DNA of 63,559 bases from Arthrobacter sp. PM3. GTDB taxonomy: Bacteria; Actinomycetota; Actinomycetes; Actinomycetales; Micrococcaceae. The notes under the pieces were generated by a model. The model did no database searches and was not told where the DNA came from. It was given only the letters and a program-made list of their open reading frames with translations. The translations under genes and the position numbers were made by a program. Where the stretch lies: assembly GCF_003352915.1 (NCBI RefSeq), contig NZ_CP022314.1, positions 404,541 through 468,099 of the forward strand, in the 5' to 3' direction. This document shows positions 41,888 through 50,948 of the stretch, piece after piece (positions within the stretch are counted from its first letter, which is position 1; each line of letters begins with the position of its first letter).

Positions 41888-43258
41888 TTACGCGCCTGCG
41901 GCGCGGGGTGTCGGGGCCCCGCTGTCCCGGGGCAGCAGGTAGTCGACGAACCAGTCCCGTGCGAGGATGGCCGCCGCGGCGAGCGTGCCGGGCTCTTCGA
42001 ACAGGTGTGTTGCTCCCTGCACGACGGCGAGCTGGTTGGGGCAGCGCATCATGGCCTTGGCCTTGCGGTTGAGCTCCAGAACCTCGTGGTCCAGGCTGCC
42101 CACGATCAGCAGCGTTGGCGCAGTCACGGCTGACAACCGCGGTCCTGCGAGGTCGGGCCGGCCGCCGCGGGAGACGACCGCCGCAATCCGCGCCGAGGGC
42201 TCCGACGCCGCCCACAGGGCGGCCCCGGCCCCCGTGCTGGCACCGAAGTAGCCCACAGCGCAGTTGGCCGTGTCCGGCCTGGTGGCAAGCCAGTCCGTGG
42301 CCGAGGACAGCCGGCGCGCCAGGAGTTCGATGTCGAAGACGTTGGCCCGGTTGCGTTCTTCCGCGGGCGTCAGCAGGTCCAGCAGCAGCGTCCCGAGCCC
42401 GGCCTGCTGCAGGACACCGGCCACATAACGGTTCCGGGGACTGTGCCGGCTGCTGCCGCTGCCGTGGGCGAACAACACCACGGCCCGGGCAGCGGCAGGA
42501 AGGTGGAGCTGGCCCTGGAGCCGCACTGCGCGGGACGGGATCTCCACCTCCTCATCGACGTCGGCCGCCCTGCCGGCACGGGTGGCCGGCGATGTCCGTG
42601 ACGGCGGCGGGGCGGTCTCGACGCGTTTGGCCGCACGGTCCAGCAGGCGCACCACCTCGTCGTCCTCGGTCGGCGAGAAGTCCCGGTAGTGGTACCCCAC
42701 CGCGGTGAACTGGCGCGGCGTCGCCAGGCAGACGACCTCGTCCGGTTCGGTCAGGTTGGCGAGGGTCTCCGCCGGGGCGACCGGAACGGCCAGAATCACC
42801 CGGGCGGCCCCCAGTTTCCGGGCGATCCGGCAGGCCACGCGGGCCGTGGATCCTGTGGCGATCCCGTCGTCGACGATCACCGCGATGCGGCCGGTCAGGT
42901 CCTGCCGGGTGCGGCCCTTCCGGAACAGGGCCACGCGGTTTTCCAGGACGGCACGTTCGTGTTCTTCAACCGCCTGGAGTTCCGCGCCGCTGACCCGGGC
43001 GTGGGACAGGACCTGATCGTCCGTGACCCTGGCTCCGCCTTCCCCGATTGCCCCCATGGCGAGCTCTGGCTGGTAGGGAAGCCCGAGCTTTCGTACCACG
43101 ATGACATCCAGCGGAGCGTCCAGTGCGGCGGCGACCTCAAAGGCGACGGGGACTCCGCCGCGCGGCAGTCCCAGGACCACGATGTCCTGGCCGCGCAGCT
43201 CCCCCAGACGCCTGCCGAGCTGCCTTCCGGCGTCGACCCTGTCTTCAAAAATGCTCAT
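41888..43258 (-). CDS. Phosphoribosyltransferase-dienelactone hydrolase fusion
   Basis: 456 residues with two enzymes in one chain. Residues 1-215 are a type I phosphoribosyltransferase (VVLGLPRGGVPVAFEVA; PRPP loop VIVDDGIATGSTA). Residues from about 235 form an alpha/beta hydrolase of the dienelactone-hydrolase type: oxyanion region LFAHGSGSSRHSPRN, nucleophile elbow GYFGASTGAG, Asp in IVGSLDHEV and His in GATHLFEEPG. Mycobacterial Rv0571c, a DosR-regulated protein, has the same double architecture. Substrates are unknown. It is convergent with the Usp-SRPBCC pair. Confidence 0.9.
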   Translation of the reverse strand: MSIFEDRVDAGRQLGRRLGELRGQDIVVLGLPRGGVPVAFEVAAALDAPLDVIVVRKLGLPYQPELAMGAIGEGGARVTDDQVLSHARVSGAELQAVEEHERAVLENRVALFRKGRTRQDLTGRIAVIVDDGIATGSTARVACRIARKLGAARVILAVPVAPAETLANLTEPDEVVCLATPRQFTAVGYHYRDFSPTEDDEVVRLLDRAAKRVETAPPPSRTSPATRAGRAADVDEEVEIPSRAVRLQGQLHLPAAARAVVLFAHGSGSSRHSPRNRYVAGVLQQAGLGTLLLDLLTPAEERNRANVFDIELLARRLSSATDWLATRPDTANCAVGYFGASTGAGAALWAASEPSARIAAVVSRGGRPDLAGPRLSAVTAPTLLIVGSLDHEVLELNRKAKAMMRCPNQLAVVQGATHLFEEPGTLAAAAILARDWFVDYLLPRDSGAPTPRAAGA

Positions 43259-43377
43259 GGGTTACGGCTTTCCAGTCGAAACGTCGGCGCACGGCCACAC
43301 GGTCCGGTGGTGCTGAAACAGGTGCGTTCCTGCGGGCTTCGCGAGCCCGAAATGGACCAGGTGGCCGTTCTCTCCCA

Positions 43378-46110
43378 CTATCCGCCCGGGGCCTTAACCC
43401 TGTGAGGGCCTTTGGGCCCGACTTTGCGCCGGCGGCGCCAGCCCGGCCCGCGGTGGACGAGCAGCGGCCTGCCCGGGATGCTGAAGCGCGCGGCGCGGCG
43501 CGCGATGTGGTGGGTGCGGCCGCGGCGACGCACGCCCGGAGGCCTCGGCGGAAGGGGCTGCTGTGCGGCCCGCGAGTAGAACCAGATTTTGGCCAGTTCC
43601 ACCAGCACCAGGTACACGGCGCCCATGCCGAGCAGGGCCAGGAAGAACGGGACCGGCAGCGGGTCGAACCCCAGCACGCCGGCCAGGGGCGAGAACGGCA
43701 GGTACACGCCGAGGGCCACGACGCCCAGGGAGGCGCCGACCAGGCCCGCCGACGGCCTGCTCCGGAAGAACGGGACGCGCCGGGTCCGGATGACGAAGAT
43801 GATCAGCGTCTGCGTGACGATCGACTCGATGAACCAGCCGGCCCGGAATTCCCCGGGCACGGCGTCGAAGACGAACAGCATGAGCGCGAACGTCGCGAAG
43901 TCGAAGATGGAGCTGATGGGGCCGAACAGGAACATGAAGCGCCGGATGAAGCCGATGTCCCAGTGCGAGGGAGCCAGCAACTGCTCCTTGTCCACCCGGT
44001 CCCCCGGGATGGCCAGCTGGCCGGCGTCGTAGAGCAGGTTGTTCAGCAGGATCTGGCCCGGCAGCATGGGCAGGAAGCTCAGCAGAACGGAGGCCGTGGC
44101 GGCACTGAACATGTTGCCGAAGTTGCTGGACGTGCCCATCAGGACGTACTTGATGGTGTTGGCGAAGATCCGCCGCCCCTCCCGGACGCCCTCGGCCAGG
44201 ACCGCGAGGTCCTTGTCGAGCAGCACGACGTCGGCGGCGTCCTTCGCGACGTCGGTGGCGCTGTCGACCGAGATGCCGATGTCCGCGGCGTGCAGCGCCA
44301 GGGCGTCGTTGACGCCGTCGCCCATGAACCCCACGGCGCCGCCGCTTTGCCGCAGGAGCCGGATGATCCTGGCCTTCTGTTCCGGCGAAACGCGGGCGAA
44401 AATGCTGGCCTCCCGTGCGGCGGCGGCCAGTTCGGCGTCGGACATGGCCTCCACCGCGGAGCCGCTGAGTGTCCCGCCGGAGAGGACCCCGAGTTCGTCG
44501 CAGACCTTTTCGGCGACCCGGGCGTTGTCGCCCGTGGCAATCTTGACGGTGATGCCAAGCGCCTCGAGCCGGTCCAGGGATTCCCGTGCGTTGGCCTTGG
44601 GGCGGTCGAGGAAGACGAGGAATCCGGCCAGGACCAGGTCCTTCTCATCGGCCGGCGTAAGGTCCGCCAGCCCGTCGGCGGGGCGCGCCGCGACGGCCAC
44701 CACCCGGGAGCCGGCGTCGAACTGTTCGTTCAGCGTGGCCTGTACGTCCGCCGGTGTGTCCCGGCATAACGCGAGCACGTCTTCCGGTGAGCCTTTCGTG
44801 ATGAGGCGGGCCGGCCCGCCGTCGTCGCGGACCAGCACGCTGGTCCGGCGCCGCTGGTGGTCGAAGTCGATGACGTCGAGGCGCTCGTGGCGACCGGGTT
44901 CGAAGGATGCGGCGGCGGCCGACTCCCAGAGGGCGGCATCCAGCGGGTTCAGTCCGGCCGTGGAGAGCCGCGCCTCCGCGTAGTCGGCCTCGGTCGCCAG
45001 CAGCCCCAGCGTCAGCACGTCCGCCGGTAACATTTCCGCGCGGGCGGGCAGTGCGGCGGTGAAGCTGATCCTGCCCTCCGTCAGGGTTCCGGTCTTGTCC
45101 GTGACCAGGATGTCCATGTCGCCGAGGTCCTCGATGCAGACCAGCCGTTTCACCAGGACTTTCCGCCGGGCCAGCTGCCGGGTACCCGTGGCCAGGCTGG
45201 TGCTGACCACGGCGGGCAGCAGCTGCGGGGTGATGCCGACCGCGATCGCGAGGGAGAACAGCAGCGATTCGAGCACCGGCCGCTGCAGCAGCAGGTTCGC
45301 GACAAAGATCAGCGACGTCAGCCCGATCGCCACCTGCAGCAGCAGGAAAGAGAAACGTTTGAGGCCCAGCTGGAACTCGGTCTGCGGCTGCCGTTCACCC
45401 AGGCCCAGGGCGATCCGGCCGAATTCCGCCCGGCCGCCGGTGGCGACCACCACCCCGGTGCAGCTTCCGGACTGGAGCACGGTCCCCATGAACAGGCAGC
45501 TGCTCAGTTCCGCCAGCGGCGCCTCCGGGGGCACGGGCGCCGGGTTCTTGGCCACCGGCAGCGATTCCCCGGTCAGGATGCTTTCATCGCACAGCAGATC
45601 CTTCGCGGCCAGCACTCGCATGTCGGCCGGGATGACCGCCCCGATGCCCAGGTGCACGACGTCGCCGGGAACCAGCGCGGTGACGTCCACTTCGCGGCGG
45701 GTCCCGTCCCGGACGACGACGCAGCGGTGCGTGACGCGCGAATGCAGCGCCTCCGCGGCGCGTTCGGCCCGGAATTCGTTGCTAAAACCCAGCCCGACGC
45801 TGACCAGCAGGATCACGCCGATCACAATCGCGTTGGTGGCGTCGCCGAGGAAGAGCGACAGCCCGGCGGTGACGAGCAGCAGGATCAGGATGGGACTGGC
45901 CAACTGCCGGCCCAGTACTGTCCAGCCGCTGGCCACATGGGTCCGCACGGCGTTGGGTCCCAGCTCCGTCAGGCGCCTGCCCGCGTCGGCACCGGTCAGT
46001 CCGTCCTCCCCCGAGCCCAGCTCCGCCAGCACGGCAGCCGCGGGCCGGCTGGCGGCGCGGGAAACCGCCAGCGGGAGGGAGCGCGGCTCTTTGACGTCGA
46101 GATCTGGCAT
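43378..46110 (-). CDS. Magnesium-transport type P-ATPase (MgtA-like)
   Basis: About 910-residue type III P-ATPase. Motifs in order: TGES in the actuator domain (SILTGESLPVAKNP), the phosphorylation site DKTGTLTEG, KGSPEDVL in the nucleotide domain, and GDGVNDALAL at the hinge. PGQILLNNLLYDAGQ and a helix with GVNDA-adjacent DIGISVDSATDVAKDAADVV are typical of MgtA. Ten membrane helices are expected. The C-terminal 60 residues are an unusual Arg/Pro-rich basic tail. Two starts are possible: ATG 46110 with GGAAG upstream (used here) or GTG 46125 with a TAAAGT box 8 nt before it. Mg2+ import is the family role; no M-box riboswitch is visible. Confidence 0.9.
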   Translation of the reverse strand: MPDLDVKEPRSLPLAVSRAASRPAAAVLAELGSGEDGLTGADAGRRLTELGPNAVRTHVASGWTVLGRQLASPILILLLVTAGLSLFLGDATNAIVIGVILLVSVGLGFSNEFRAERAAEALHSRVTHRCVVVRDGTRREVDVTALVPGDVVHLGIGAVIPADMRVLAAKDLLCDESILTGESLPVAKNPAPVPPEAPLAELSSCLFMGTVLQSGSCTGVVVATGGRAEFGRIALGLGERQPQTEFQLGLKRFSFLLLQVAIGLTSLIFVANLLLQRPVLESLLFSLAIAVGITPQLLPAVVSTSLATGTRQLARRKVLVKRLVCIEDLGDMDILVTDKTGTLTEGRISFTAALPARAEMLPADVLTLGLLATEADYAEARLSTAGLNPLDAALWESAAAASFEPGRHERLDVIDFDHQRRRTSVLVRDDGGPARLITKGSPEDVLALCRDTPADVQATLNEQFDAGSRVVAVAARPADGLADLTPADEKDLVLAGFLVFLDRPKANARESLDRLEALGITVKIATGDNARVAEKVCDELGVLSGGTLSGSAVEAMSDAELAAAAREASIFARVSPEQKARIIRLLRQSGGAVGFMGDGVNDALALHAADIGISVDSATDVAKDAADVVLLDKDLAVLAEGVREGRRIFANTIKYVLMGTSSNFGNMFSAATASVLLSFLPMLPGQILLNNLLYDAGQLAIPGDRVDKEQLLAPSHWDIGFIRRFMFLFGPISSIFDFATFALMLFVFDAVPGEFRAGWFIESIVTQTLIIFVIRTRRVPFFRSRPSAGLVGASLGVVALGVYLPFSPLAGVLGFDPLPVPFFLALLGMGAVYLVLVELAKIWFYSRAAQQPLPPRPPGVRRRGRTHHIARRAARFSIPGRPLLVHRGPGWRRRRKVGPKGPHRVKAPGG

Positions 46111-46125
46111 GCGGCTTCCGTTCAC

Positions 46126-46332
46126 GACACTTCACTTTAGGCACAGACTACGTGCCCGCGGCGGACGGATCAGGAGCCGAAGGGCCCCGGCCTGTCTGGA
46201 GCCCCCGGCGTCAGGATGTATATACTCACCCGGTACGGTTTTGCAGCAAGCCGTTGGATTGTTCTTCGATCCGGCCGCTGCCGTATCCGCCCCTGCCGCG
46301 GTGGGAAGCACCGCCGGGTCGTCTTGACCTGA
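46126..46332. promoter_or_regulatory. Divergent region between mgtA-like and GAF-ANTAR genes
   Basis: The region contains GGATGTATATACTCACC around 46214-46230, with the 8-bp palindrome GTATATAC in otherwise GC-rich DNA, and a TAAAGT box on the minus strand next to the P-ATPase start. No coding frame or riboswitch fold is recognised. Confidence 0.4.
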
Positions 46333-47088
46333 GTGAAACGGCACAACAGATACGTGGTTAATGAGCCAACCGCAAATTCCATAAACCAGCACCTGCACGA
46401 ACTGGTGCTCAGCAGCACCGACGTCGAGGAGTTCCTGGGCGAACTCGCGCGCACCTCGGCGCGCAGCCTGTCCGAGCCCGGCGACGAAGTCCTGTGCGGC
46501 ATCACGCTGCTGCGGCACCGGAAGGCGGCCACGGTGGCCAGCAGCAGTCCCGCCGCGCAGGCCATGGACGAAATCCAGTACAGCTACGGCGACGGCCCCT
46601 GCATGACGGCGTCCCGCGAGCAGGAGACCGTCCATATTGAAGACCTGGAACGCGACGCCCGCTGGCCGCAGTTCGCCGAAACCGTCCGCGGGCACGGCTT
46701 CCGGTCCATCCTGGCGCTGCCGTTCCTGCTGGAAGGCGACACGCGGGCCGCCCTCAACCTGTATTCGCACCGGCCGGGCCGGTTTGATGCCCGGGCCATC
46801 AGCCTGGCCCGGAACTTCGTGCACCAGACGTCCCTGGCGCTGCGCCTCGCGGTCCGGTTCGCGCACAGCAGCGACACGGCCGCCCACCTCAAAGCGACCC
46901 TGGAAACACGGACCGGGATCGACGTCGCCGTCGGCATCATCATGGCGCAGAACAGGTGCAGCCAGGATGAGGCGTTCGAGCTCTTGAAGTCCGCGTCCAG
47001 TGCCCGGAACGTGAAACTCCACGCCGTCGCGGCAGGGGTGGTCGAGTCCCTGGGCCAAGGGCCGGCGCGGACCCACTTCGAGGTCTAG
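46333..47088 (+). CDS. GAF-ANTAR domain antiterminator-type regulator
   Basis: 251 residues. The GAF domain covers about residues 30-165 (EFLGELARTSARSLS, MDEIQYSYGDGPCMTA, GFRSILALPFLLEGDTRAAL). The C-terminal ANTAR domain at about 185-245 has IDVAVGIIMAQNRCSQDEAF and the aromatic/Ala positions of RNA-binding three-helix bundles. Such proteins bind paired hairpins in nascent mRNA and prevent termination. The start is uncertain: GTG 46333 is used, GTG 46354 is an alternative. The GAF ligand and target RNAs are unknown. Confidence 0.85.
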   Translation: MKRHNRYVVNEPTANSINQHLHELVLSSTDVEEFLGELARTSARSLSEPGDEVLCGITLLRHRKAATVASSSPAAQAMDEIQYSYGDGPCMTASREQETVHIEDLERDARWPQFAETVRGHGFRSILALPFLLEGDTRAALNLYSHRPGRFDARAISLARNFVHQTSLALRLAVRFAHSSDTAAHLKATLETRTGIDVAVGIIMAQNRCSQDEAFELLKSASSARNVKLHAVAAGVVESLGQGPARTHFEV

Positions 47089-47126
47089 GCGCGGCGCCGG
47101 GGCCGGCGGGCGGACCGCCCGGGAGA

Positions 47127-47336
47127 TCAGCCCTCCCGCTTGTCCCGCTCCTCGAACTCCTCATTGAGGTCATAGTGACGGAACTCGGTCTCCGGGTTCG
47201 GTTCCCCCTCAACGACGTACTCGTAGTCGAGTTGGCGCTGGACCTGGCTGTCCAGGACCTGGAGATCCTTGTCCGCGACTTTGCTGAGGTCCTCGGGGAA
47301 CTCATCGTCCGGCTCGAGGTGCAGCTTGTCAGTCAT
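47127..47336 (-). CDS. Small acidic protein, unknown (69 residues)
   Basis: 69 residues rich in Asp/Glu: MTDKLHLEPDDEFPEDLSKV then a helix LQVLDSQVQRQLDYEYVVEG and a charged end. AGAGAGG lies before ATG 47336. There is no membrane segment or cysteine. No family recognised; it may be a small helical stress protein. Confidence 0.7.
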   Translation of the reverse strand: MTDKLHLEPDDEFPEDLSKVADKDLQVLDSQVQRQLDYEYVVEGEPNPETEFRHYDLNEEFEERDKREG

Positions 47337-47407
47337 GGCATGCCTCTCTCGACCGGGAGGAAGGACTCGAATCTGCTCGTTCCCGGCCGACTTCAGGATA
47401 GCCCTAA

Positions 47408-47821
47408 CTAGGCCGGTTCGGAGCCGACGTTGACCAGCCAGTCCACCCCGAACTTGTCCTTGCACATGCCGAAGATGTCGCCCCAGGGCGCCTTCTCCAT
47501 CGGCACCGTGACGGTGCCGCCGTCAGCCAGCTTGTCGAAGTAGCCGCGCAGTTCGGCCTCGTCGGTTCCGCTCAGGGACACGGAGATGTTGCTGCCGGGG
47601 GTGTAGTCCATGCTGTTGGGCGTGTCGGCCCCCATGAGCACCAGGCCGCCCTCGGTCCGGAGCTGGCCGTGCATGATCTTGTCCTGCTCCGCAGGGTCGT
47701 CGCTGGCGTGATATTCGCCAAAGGTGCTCATGTTCAGCTCCCCGCCGAATACCGACTGGTAGAACGTCATGGCGTCCTTCGCGTTGTCGCGGAAGCCGAG
47801 GTACGGGTTGAGCGTGGTCAT
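47408..47821 (-). CDS. VOC-family protein (PhnB/3-demethylubiquinone-type glyoxalase fold)
   Basis: 137 residues with the two beta-alpha-beta-beta-beta modules of the VOC superfamily. Typical segments are NPYLGFRDNAKDAMTFYQSV, FGGELNMSTFGEYHA, VLMGADTPNSMDY and the C-terminal PWGDIFGMCKDKFGVDWLVN. This is the PhnB-like subgroup, usually of unknown activity. AAGGAG precedes ATG 47821; the longer frame upstream is not used. Confidence 0.88.
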   Translation of the reverse strand: MTTLNPYLGFRDNAKDAMTFYQSVFGGELNMSTFGEYHASDDPAEQDKIMHGQLRTEGGLVLMGADTPNSMDYTPGSNISVSLSGTDEAELRGYFDKLADGGTVTVPMEKAPWGDIFGMCKDKFGVDWLVNVGSEPA

Positions 47822-47935
47822 GCTGGACTCCTTGCTGCTGGGGCGCCGGCCGGGCCGGCCGCCATGGCGGTGCTGATTACACGCCACATCCTGCCCCAAA
47901 ATGCACGACGTGGGTAGGCGGCCGGCCCCGGTTTG

Positions 47936-48502
47936 CTAGGCCGTCTGGCCGGCGTGCTCACCCTCGGCGATCTCTTCAAGGAGTTTGGCGTTGAACGCCG
48001 GGAGGTCGTGCGGGTTGCGGCTCGTCACCAGGCCCTGGTCCACCACGACTTCCTGGTCGCTCCAGTTCGCGCCGGCGTTCAACAGGTCCGTCCGCAGCGT
48101 GTGGTAGGAGGTCAGGTTCCTGCCGCTGGCCACACCGGCGTCAATCAGCAGCCACGGGCCGTGGCAGATGGAAGCGACCGGCTTGTGCTGCTCGAAGAAC
48201 GCCCGCGTGAACGCCTGGGCGTCCTTGTCGACGCGGAGGTGGTCGGCGTTGACCACGCCGCCGGGGATGACGAGGGCATGGAAGTCGGACGCATCGGCCT
48301 CCGCCACGGCAAGGTCCACGGCAAACGTCTGGCCCTTCTCGGTTCCGTCGTACCCCTGCAGGTGTCCGGTCTTGGGCGAGACCAGGGTGGGTATCCCGCC
48401 GGCTTCCTTCACAGCATTCCACGGGCTGGTCAGCTCCACCTGTTCCACCCCGTCGGTCAGCAGGAACGCGACTTTCTTGCCCGAAATGTTGTGCTCTGAC
48501 AT
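47936..48502 (-). CDS. DJ-1/PfpI family protein (YraA/YhbO-like)
   Basis: 188 residues of the class I glutamine-amidotransferase fold. The nucleophile elbow ASICHGPWLL has Cys-His as in PfpI proteases and deglycases. Also seen are GKKVAFLLTDGVEQVELTSP at the start, HALVIPGGVVNADHLR, and LVTSRNPHDLPAFNAKLLEE at the end. The family includes proteases, glyoxalases and disputed deglycases, so activity remains open. The divergent antiporter gene starts 185 nt away. Confidence 0.92.
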   Translation of the reverse strand: MSEHNISGKKVAFLLTDGVEQVELTSPWNAVKEAGGIPTLVSPKTGHLQGYDGTEKGQTFAVDLAVAEADASDFHALVIPGGVVNADHLRVDKDAQAFTRAFFEQHKPVASICHGPWLLIDAGVASGRNLTSYHTLRTDLLNAGANWSDQEVVVDQGLVTSRNPHDLPAFNAKLLEEIAEGEHAGQTA

Positions 48503-48675
48503 GTGTCCTCCTCGTACCAGGGCAGGCCCCCGGCGGCCTGTGGCCGCGGCCGGCGCCCGCGCAGGATTGTTTGGGCTTGCGGGTTAACTCTAAGAACCGG
48601 CAAAATAATAAGCAAGCTGATGATTATGCTTGACCGCACAGTTAGCCGGACCCGCCGGTAGGTGGCGGCGGCTGA

Positions 48676-48681
48676 CAGAAT
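48676..48681 (+). promoter_or_regulatory. -10-like box CAGAAT before the antiporter gene
   Basis: 6 nt before ATG 48688, no Shine-Dalgarno; weaker than the TAnnnT boxes elsewhere. Confidence 0.35.
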
Positions 48682-48687
48682 GGGCCC

Positions 48688-50556
48688 ATGGAAGTCGCTT
48701 TGGGGTTGCTGGCCCTTGTCGCCATTATCTGCGCCGGCAGTGCGCTGGGCCGCAAAATCAACGTCTCTGTCCCGCTGCTGCTGGTGCTGGCCGGCGTCGT
48801 GTGCTCCTTCCTGCCCTTCGTCCCGGTGATCGAGCTGAATCCTGAGCTCGTGCTGGTCGGACTGCTGCCGCCGCTGCTCTACGCGGCGGCCCTGCAGACC
48901 TCATTGTTCGATTTCGGTTCCAACCGCCGCGCCATCGGGCTGCTCTCGGTGGGTTATGTCATCTTCGGCACCGTGGGCATTGGCTTCGTGGTCGCCTGGC
49001 TGTTCCCCGAAATCCCGTTGGCCGCAGCGATGGCCCTGGGCGCCGTCGTTGCACCGCCGGATGCCGTTGCGGCCACCGCGATCGCACGCAAGGTGGGCAT
49101 GCCCCGGCGGATTGTCACCATCCTGGAGGGCGAATCCCTCGTCAATGACGCGACGGCGCTGGTCTGCCTGCGGGCAGCGATCGCCGCGATAGCGGGCACG
49201 GTGTCTGCCGCGGCGATCGCCGGCGGCTTCCTCCTGGCCGCCGGCGGAGGCCTGGTGGTCGGCATTGCCGCGGCATTCGTTCTGACGGCACTCCGCAAAC
49301 GGATCCGCAACGTGGCCATCAACACCTCCATCTCACTGATCGCGCCGCTCGTGGCCTACCTCCCGGCCGAGGCGATCCACGCCTCCGGCGTCCTGGCCGT
49401 CGTCGTCACCGGGTTGATCATGGGGACCAAGGCACCGTCCATGCCCAACGGGGCCGCGCGGCAGAGCCAGCGCAGCAACTGGCACACCGTCCAGTTCCTG
49501 CTGGAGAACTCGGTGTTCCTCCTGATCGGGCTGCAGGTCCGGACCATCATTGGGGGCGTCCAGGATGACTCGCTGGGCCCGGAGCGGATCTGGCTCGGCT
49601 GCGCCGTCGTCCTGCTGGCCGTCCTGGTGCTTCGCCCGGTCTGGGTGTTCCCTGCAACGTACCTGCCCCGGCTCATCCCTGCGGTCCGGCGCAAGGATCC
49701 CGCCCCGCCGTGGCAGTTCGCCGCGATCGTTTCCTGGGCCGGGATGCGCGGCGTGGTGACGCTGGCCGCCGTCCTGGTCCTGCCCGCGGAACTGGAGCAC
49801 CGCTCCGTCCTGATCCTGATGGCCCTGGTAGTGGTGGCCGGCACGCTGACCCTGCAGGGCTTCACCCTCCCGCCCCTGGTCCGGCTGCTGGGCGTGAAGG
49901 GCCCGGACCCGCGCGAGGACGCGCTCAACCAGGCCTCCCTCATGCAGCTGGCCACGGCGGCCGGCGTGCAGCGGCTCCAGGAACTGCAGTCCGACGCCGA
50001 TCCCCCGGAAGTCGTGGCCATGCTGAAGCGGCGCACCCAGGAACGCGGGCTGGCCGCCTGGGAGCGGCTGGGCCGGCCCTCCGCGGAAGCCCAGACGCCC
50101 AGCCAGCGTTATGCGCAGCTGCGCCTGGCGATGCTTGATGCCGAGCGTGCCAAAGTCCTGGAACTGCGGCGCGGCGGCGAATACGCCCACGAGGTCCTGG
50201 TCGAGGTCCTGGACCGGCTCGACGTCGAGGAGTCCATGCTGGACGCGTCCCTGGAGGAACCGGAGTCGGTCGGCGGCGGAGAAGGCATCGCCCGGCCCGG
50301 CGGGATCTGCCCGCACCTGGAGTCCGCCCCGGATCCGGCCGTGCCGCCGGACCCGTCCTGCGCCGCCTGCGAGCGCGACGGGACGACACCCGTGCACCTG
50401 CGCATGTGCGTGGAGTGCGGCAACGTGGCCTGCTGCGATTCCTCGCCCGGAACCCACGCCTATAAGCACTACCGGGCCACCGGCCACCCCGTGATGCGCA
50501 GCGTTGAACCGGACGAGGACTGGCGCTGGTGCTACCCGGACGAGCTCCTCGGCTGA
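48688..50556 (+). CDS. Na+/H+ antiporter (CPA1/NhaP) fused to a UBP-type zinc finger
   Basis: 622 residues. The first 400 contain about 12 membrane helices of a CPA1 sodium/proton exchanger, with the conserved APPDAVAATAIAR and GESLVNDATALV segments that hold the ion-binding Asp. A cytoplasmic helical linker follows (about 415-530). The last 80 residues are a complete ZnF-UBP domain: CPHLESA, CAACERDG, MCVECGNVACCD, then HAYKHYRATGHPVMRSV. In eukaryotes this fold binds ubiquitin C-termini; bacterial fusions are poorly understood. The domain may sense metal, redox state or a protein C-terminus and gate transport. Confidence 0.92.
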   Translation: MEVALGLLALVAIICAGSALGRKINVSVPLLLVLAGVVCSFLPFVPVIELNPELVLVGLLPPLLYAAALQTSLFDFGSNRRAIGLLSVGYVIFGTVGIGFVVAWLFPEIPLAAAMALGAVVAPPDAVAATAIARKVGMPRRIVTILEGESLVNDATALVCLRAAIAAIAGTVSAAAIAGGFLLAAGGGLVVGIAAAFVLTALRKRIRNVAINTSISLIAPLVAYLPAEAIHASGVLAVVVTGLIMGTKAPSMPNGAARQSQRSNWHTVQFLLENSVFLLIGLQVRTIIGGVQDDSLGPERIWLGCAVVLLAVLVLRPVWVFPATYLPRLIPAVRRKDPAPPWQFAAIVSWAGMRGVVTLAAVLVLPAELEHRSVLILMALVVVAGTLTLQGFTLPPLVRLLGVKGPDPREDALNQASLMQLATAAGVQRLQELQSDADPPEVVAMLKRRTQERGLAAWERLGRPSAEAQTPSQRYAQLRLAMLDAERAKVLELRRGGEYAHEVLVEVLDRLDVEESMLDASLEEPESVGGGEGIARPGGICPHLESAPDPAVPPDPSCAACERDGTTPVHLRMCVECGNVACCDSSPGTHAYKHYRATGHPVMRSVEPDEDWRWCYPDELLG

Positions 50557-50664
50557 ACGGCCTGTTCACGGCCGCTTCCCCTCCGTAGGCTGGAAAGGGA
50601 GCGGGCCGGAAACAGTCCCGGAGAGGACGGACCAGGCCCCGCCGCCGGACGAGAAGAGGACACC

Positions 50665-50916
50665 GTGGACAACCAAGACATCCTGGAGCGCATCAAGGCA
50701 CTCGTGGCGGAGGAACACGAACTCCGGGAAGGCCCGGGACAGCCCGGTGACGCCAAGGCCGGAGCCCCCGACGTTCTCCGCCTCCAACAGCTCGAAGAAC
50801 AGCTGGACCAGTGCTGGGACCTGCTCCGCCAGCGGCGGGCCAAGAGGGACTACGGCGAGAACCCTGACGAGGCCGAGGTGCGCCCCGTCAGCGAGGTCGA
50901 GGGCTACCAAAGCTAG
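50665..50916 (+). CDS. DUF2630 family protein
   Basis: 83-residue helical protein: MDNQDILERIKALVAEEHEL at the start, LQQLEEQLDQCWDLLRQRRA in the middle. These are the hallmark segments of DUF2630, a small actinobacterial family without assigned function. GTG 50665 is preceded by AAGAGGA. It follows the antiporter gene by 108 nt. Confidence 0.88.
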   Translation: MDNQDILERIKALVAEEHELREGPGQPGDAKAGAPDVLRLQQLEEQLDQCWDLLRQRRAKRDYGENPDEAEVRPVSEVEGYQS

Positions 50917-50948
50917 CCGCCGGCCATGACCTGACGGACCGCACTGTC

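Noticed and set aside
46126..46332. M-box magnesium riboswitch upstream of the MgtA-like gene
   Set aside because: No leader of sufficient length with the conserved helices is visible; the start codon may be only 8 nt from a -10 box.
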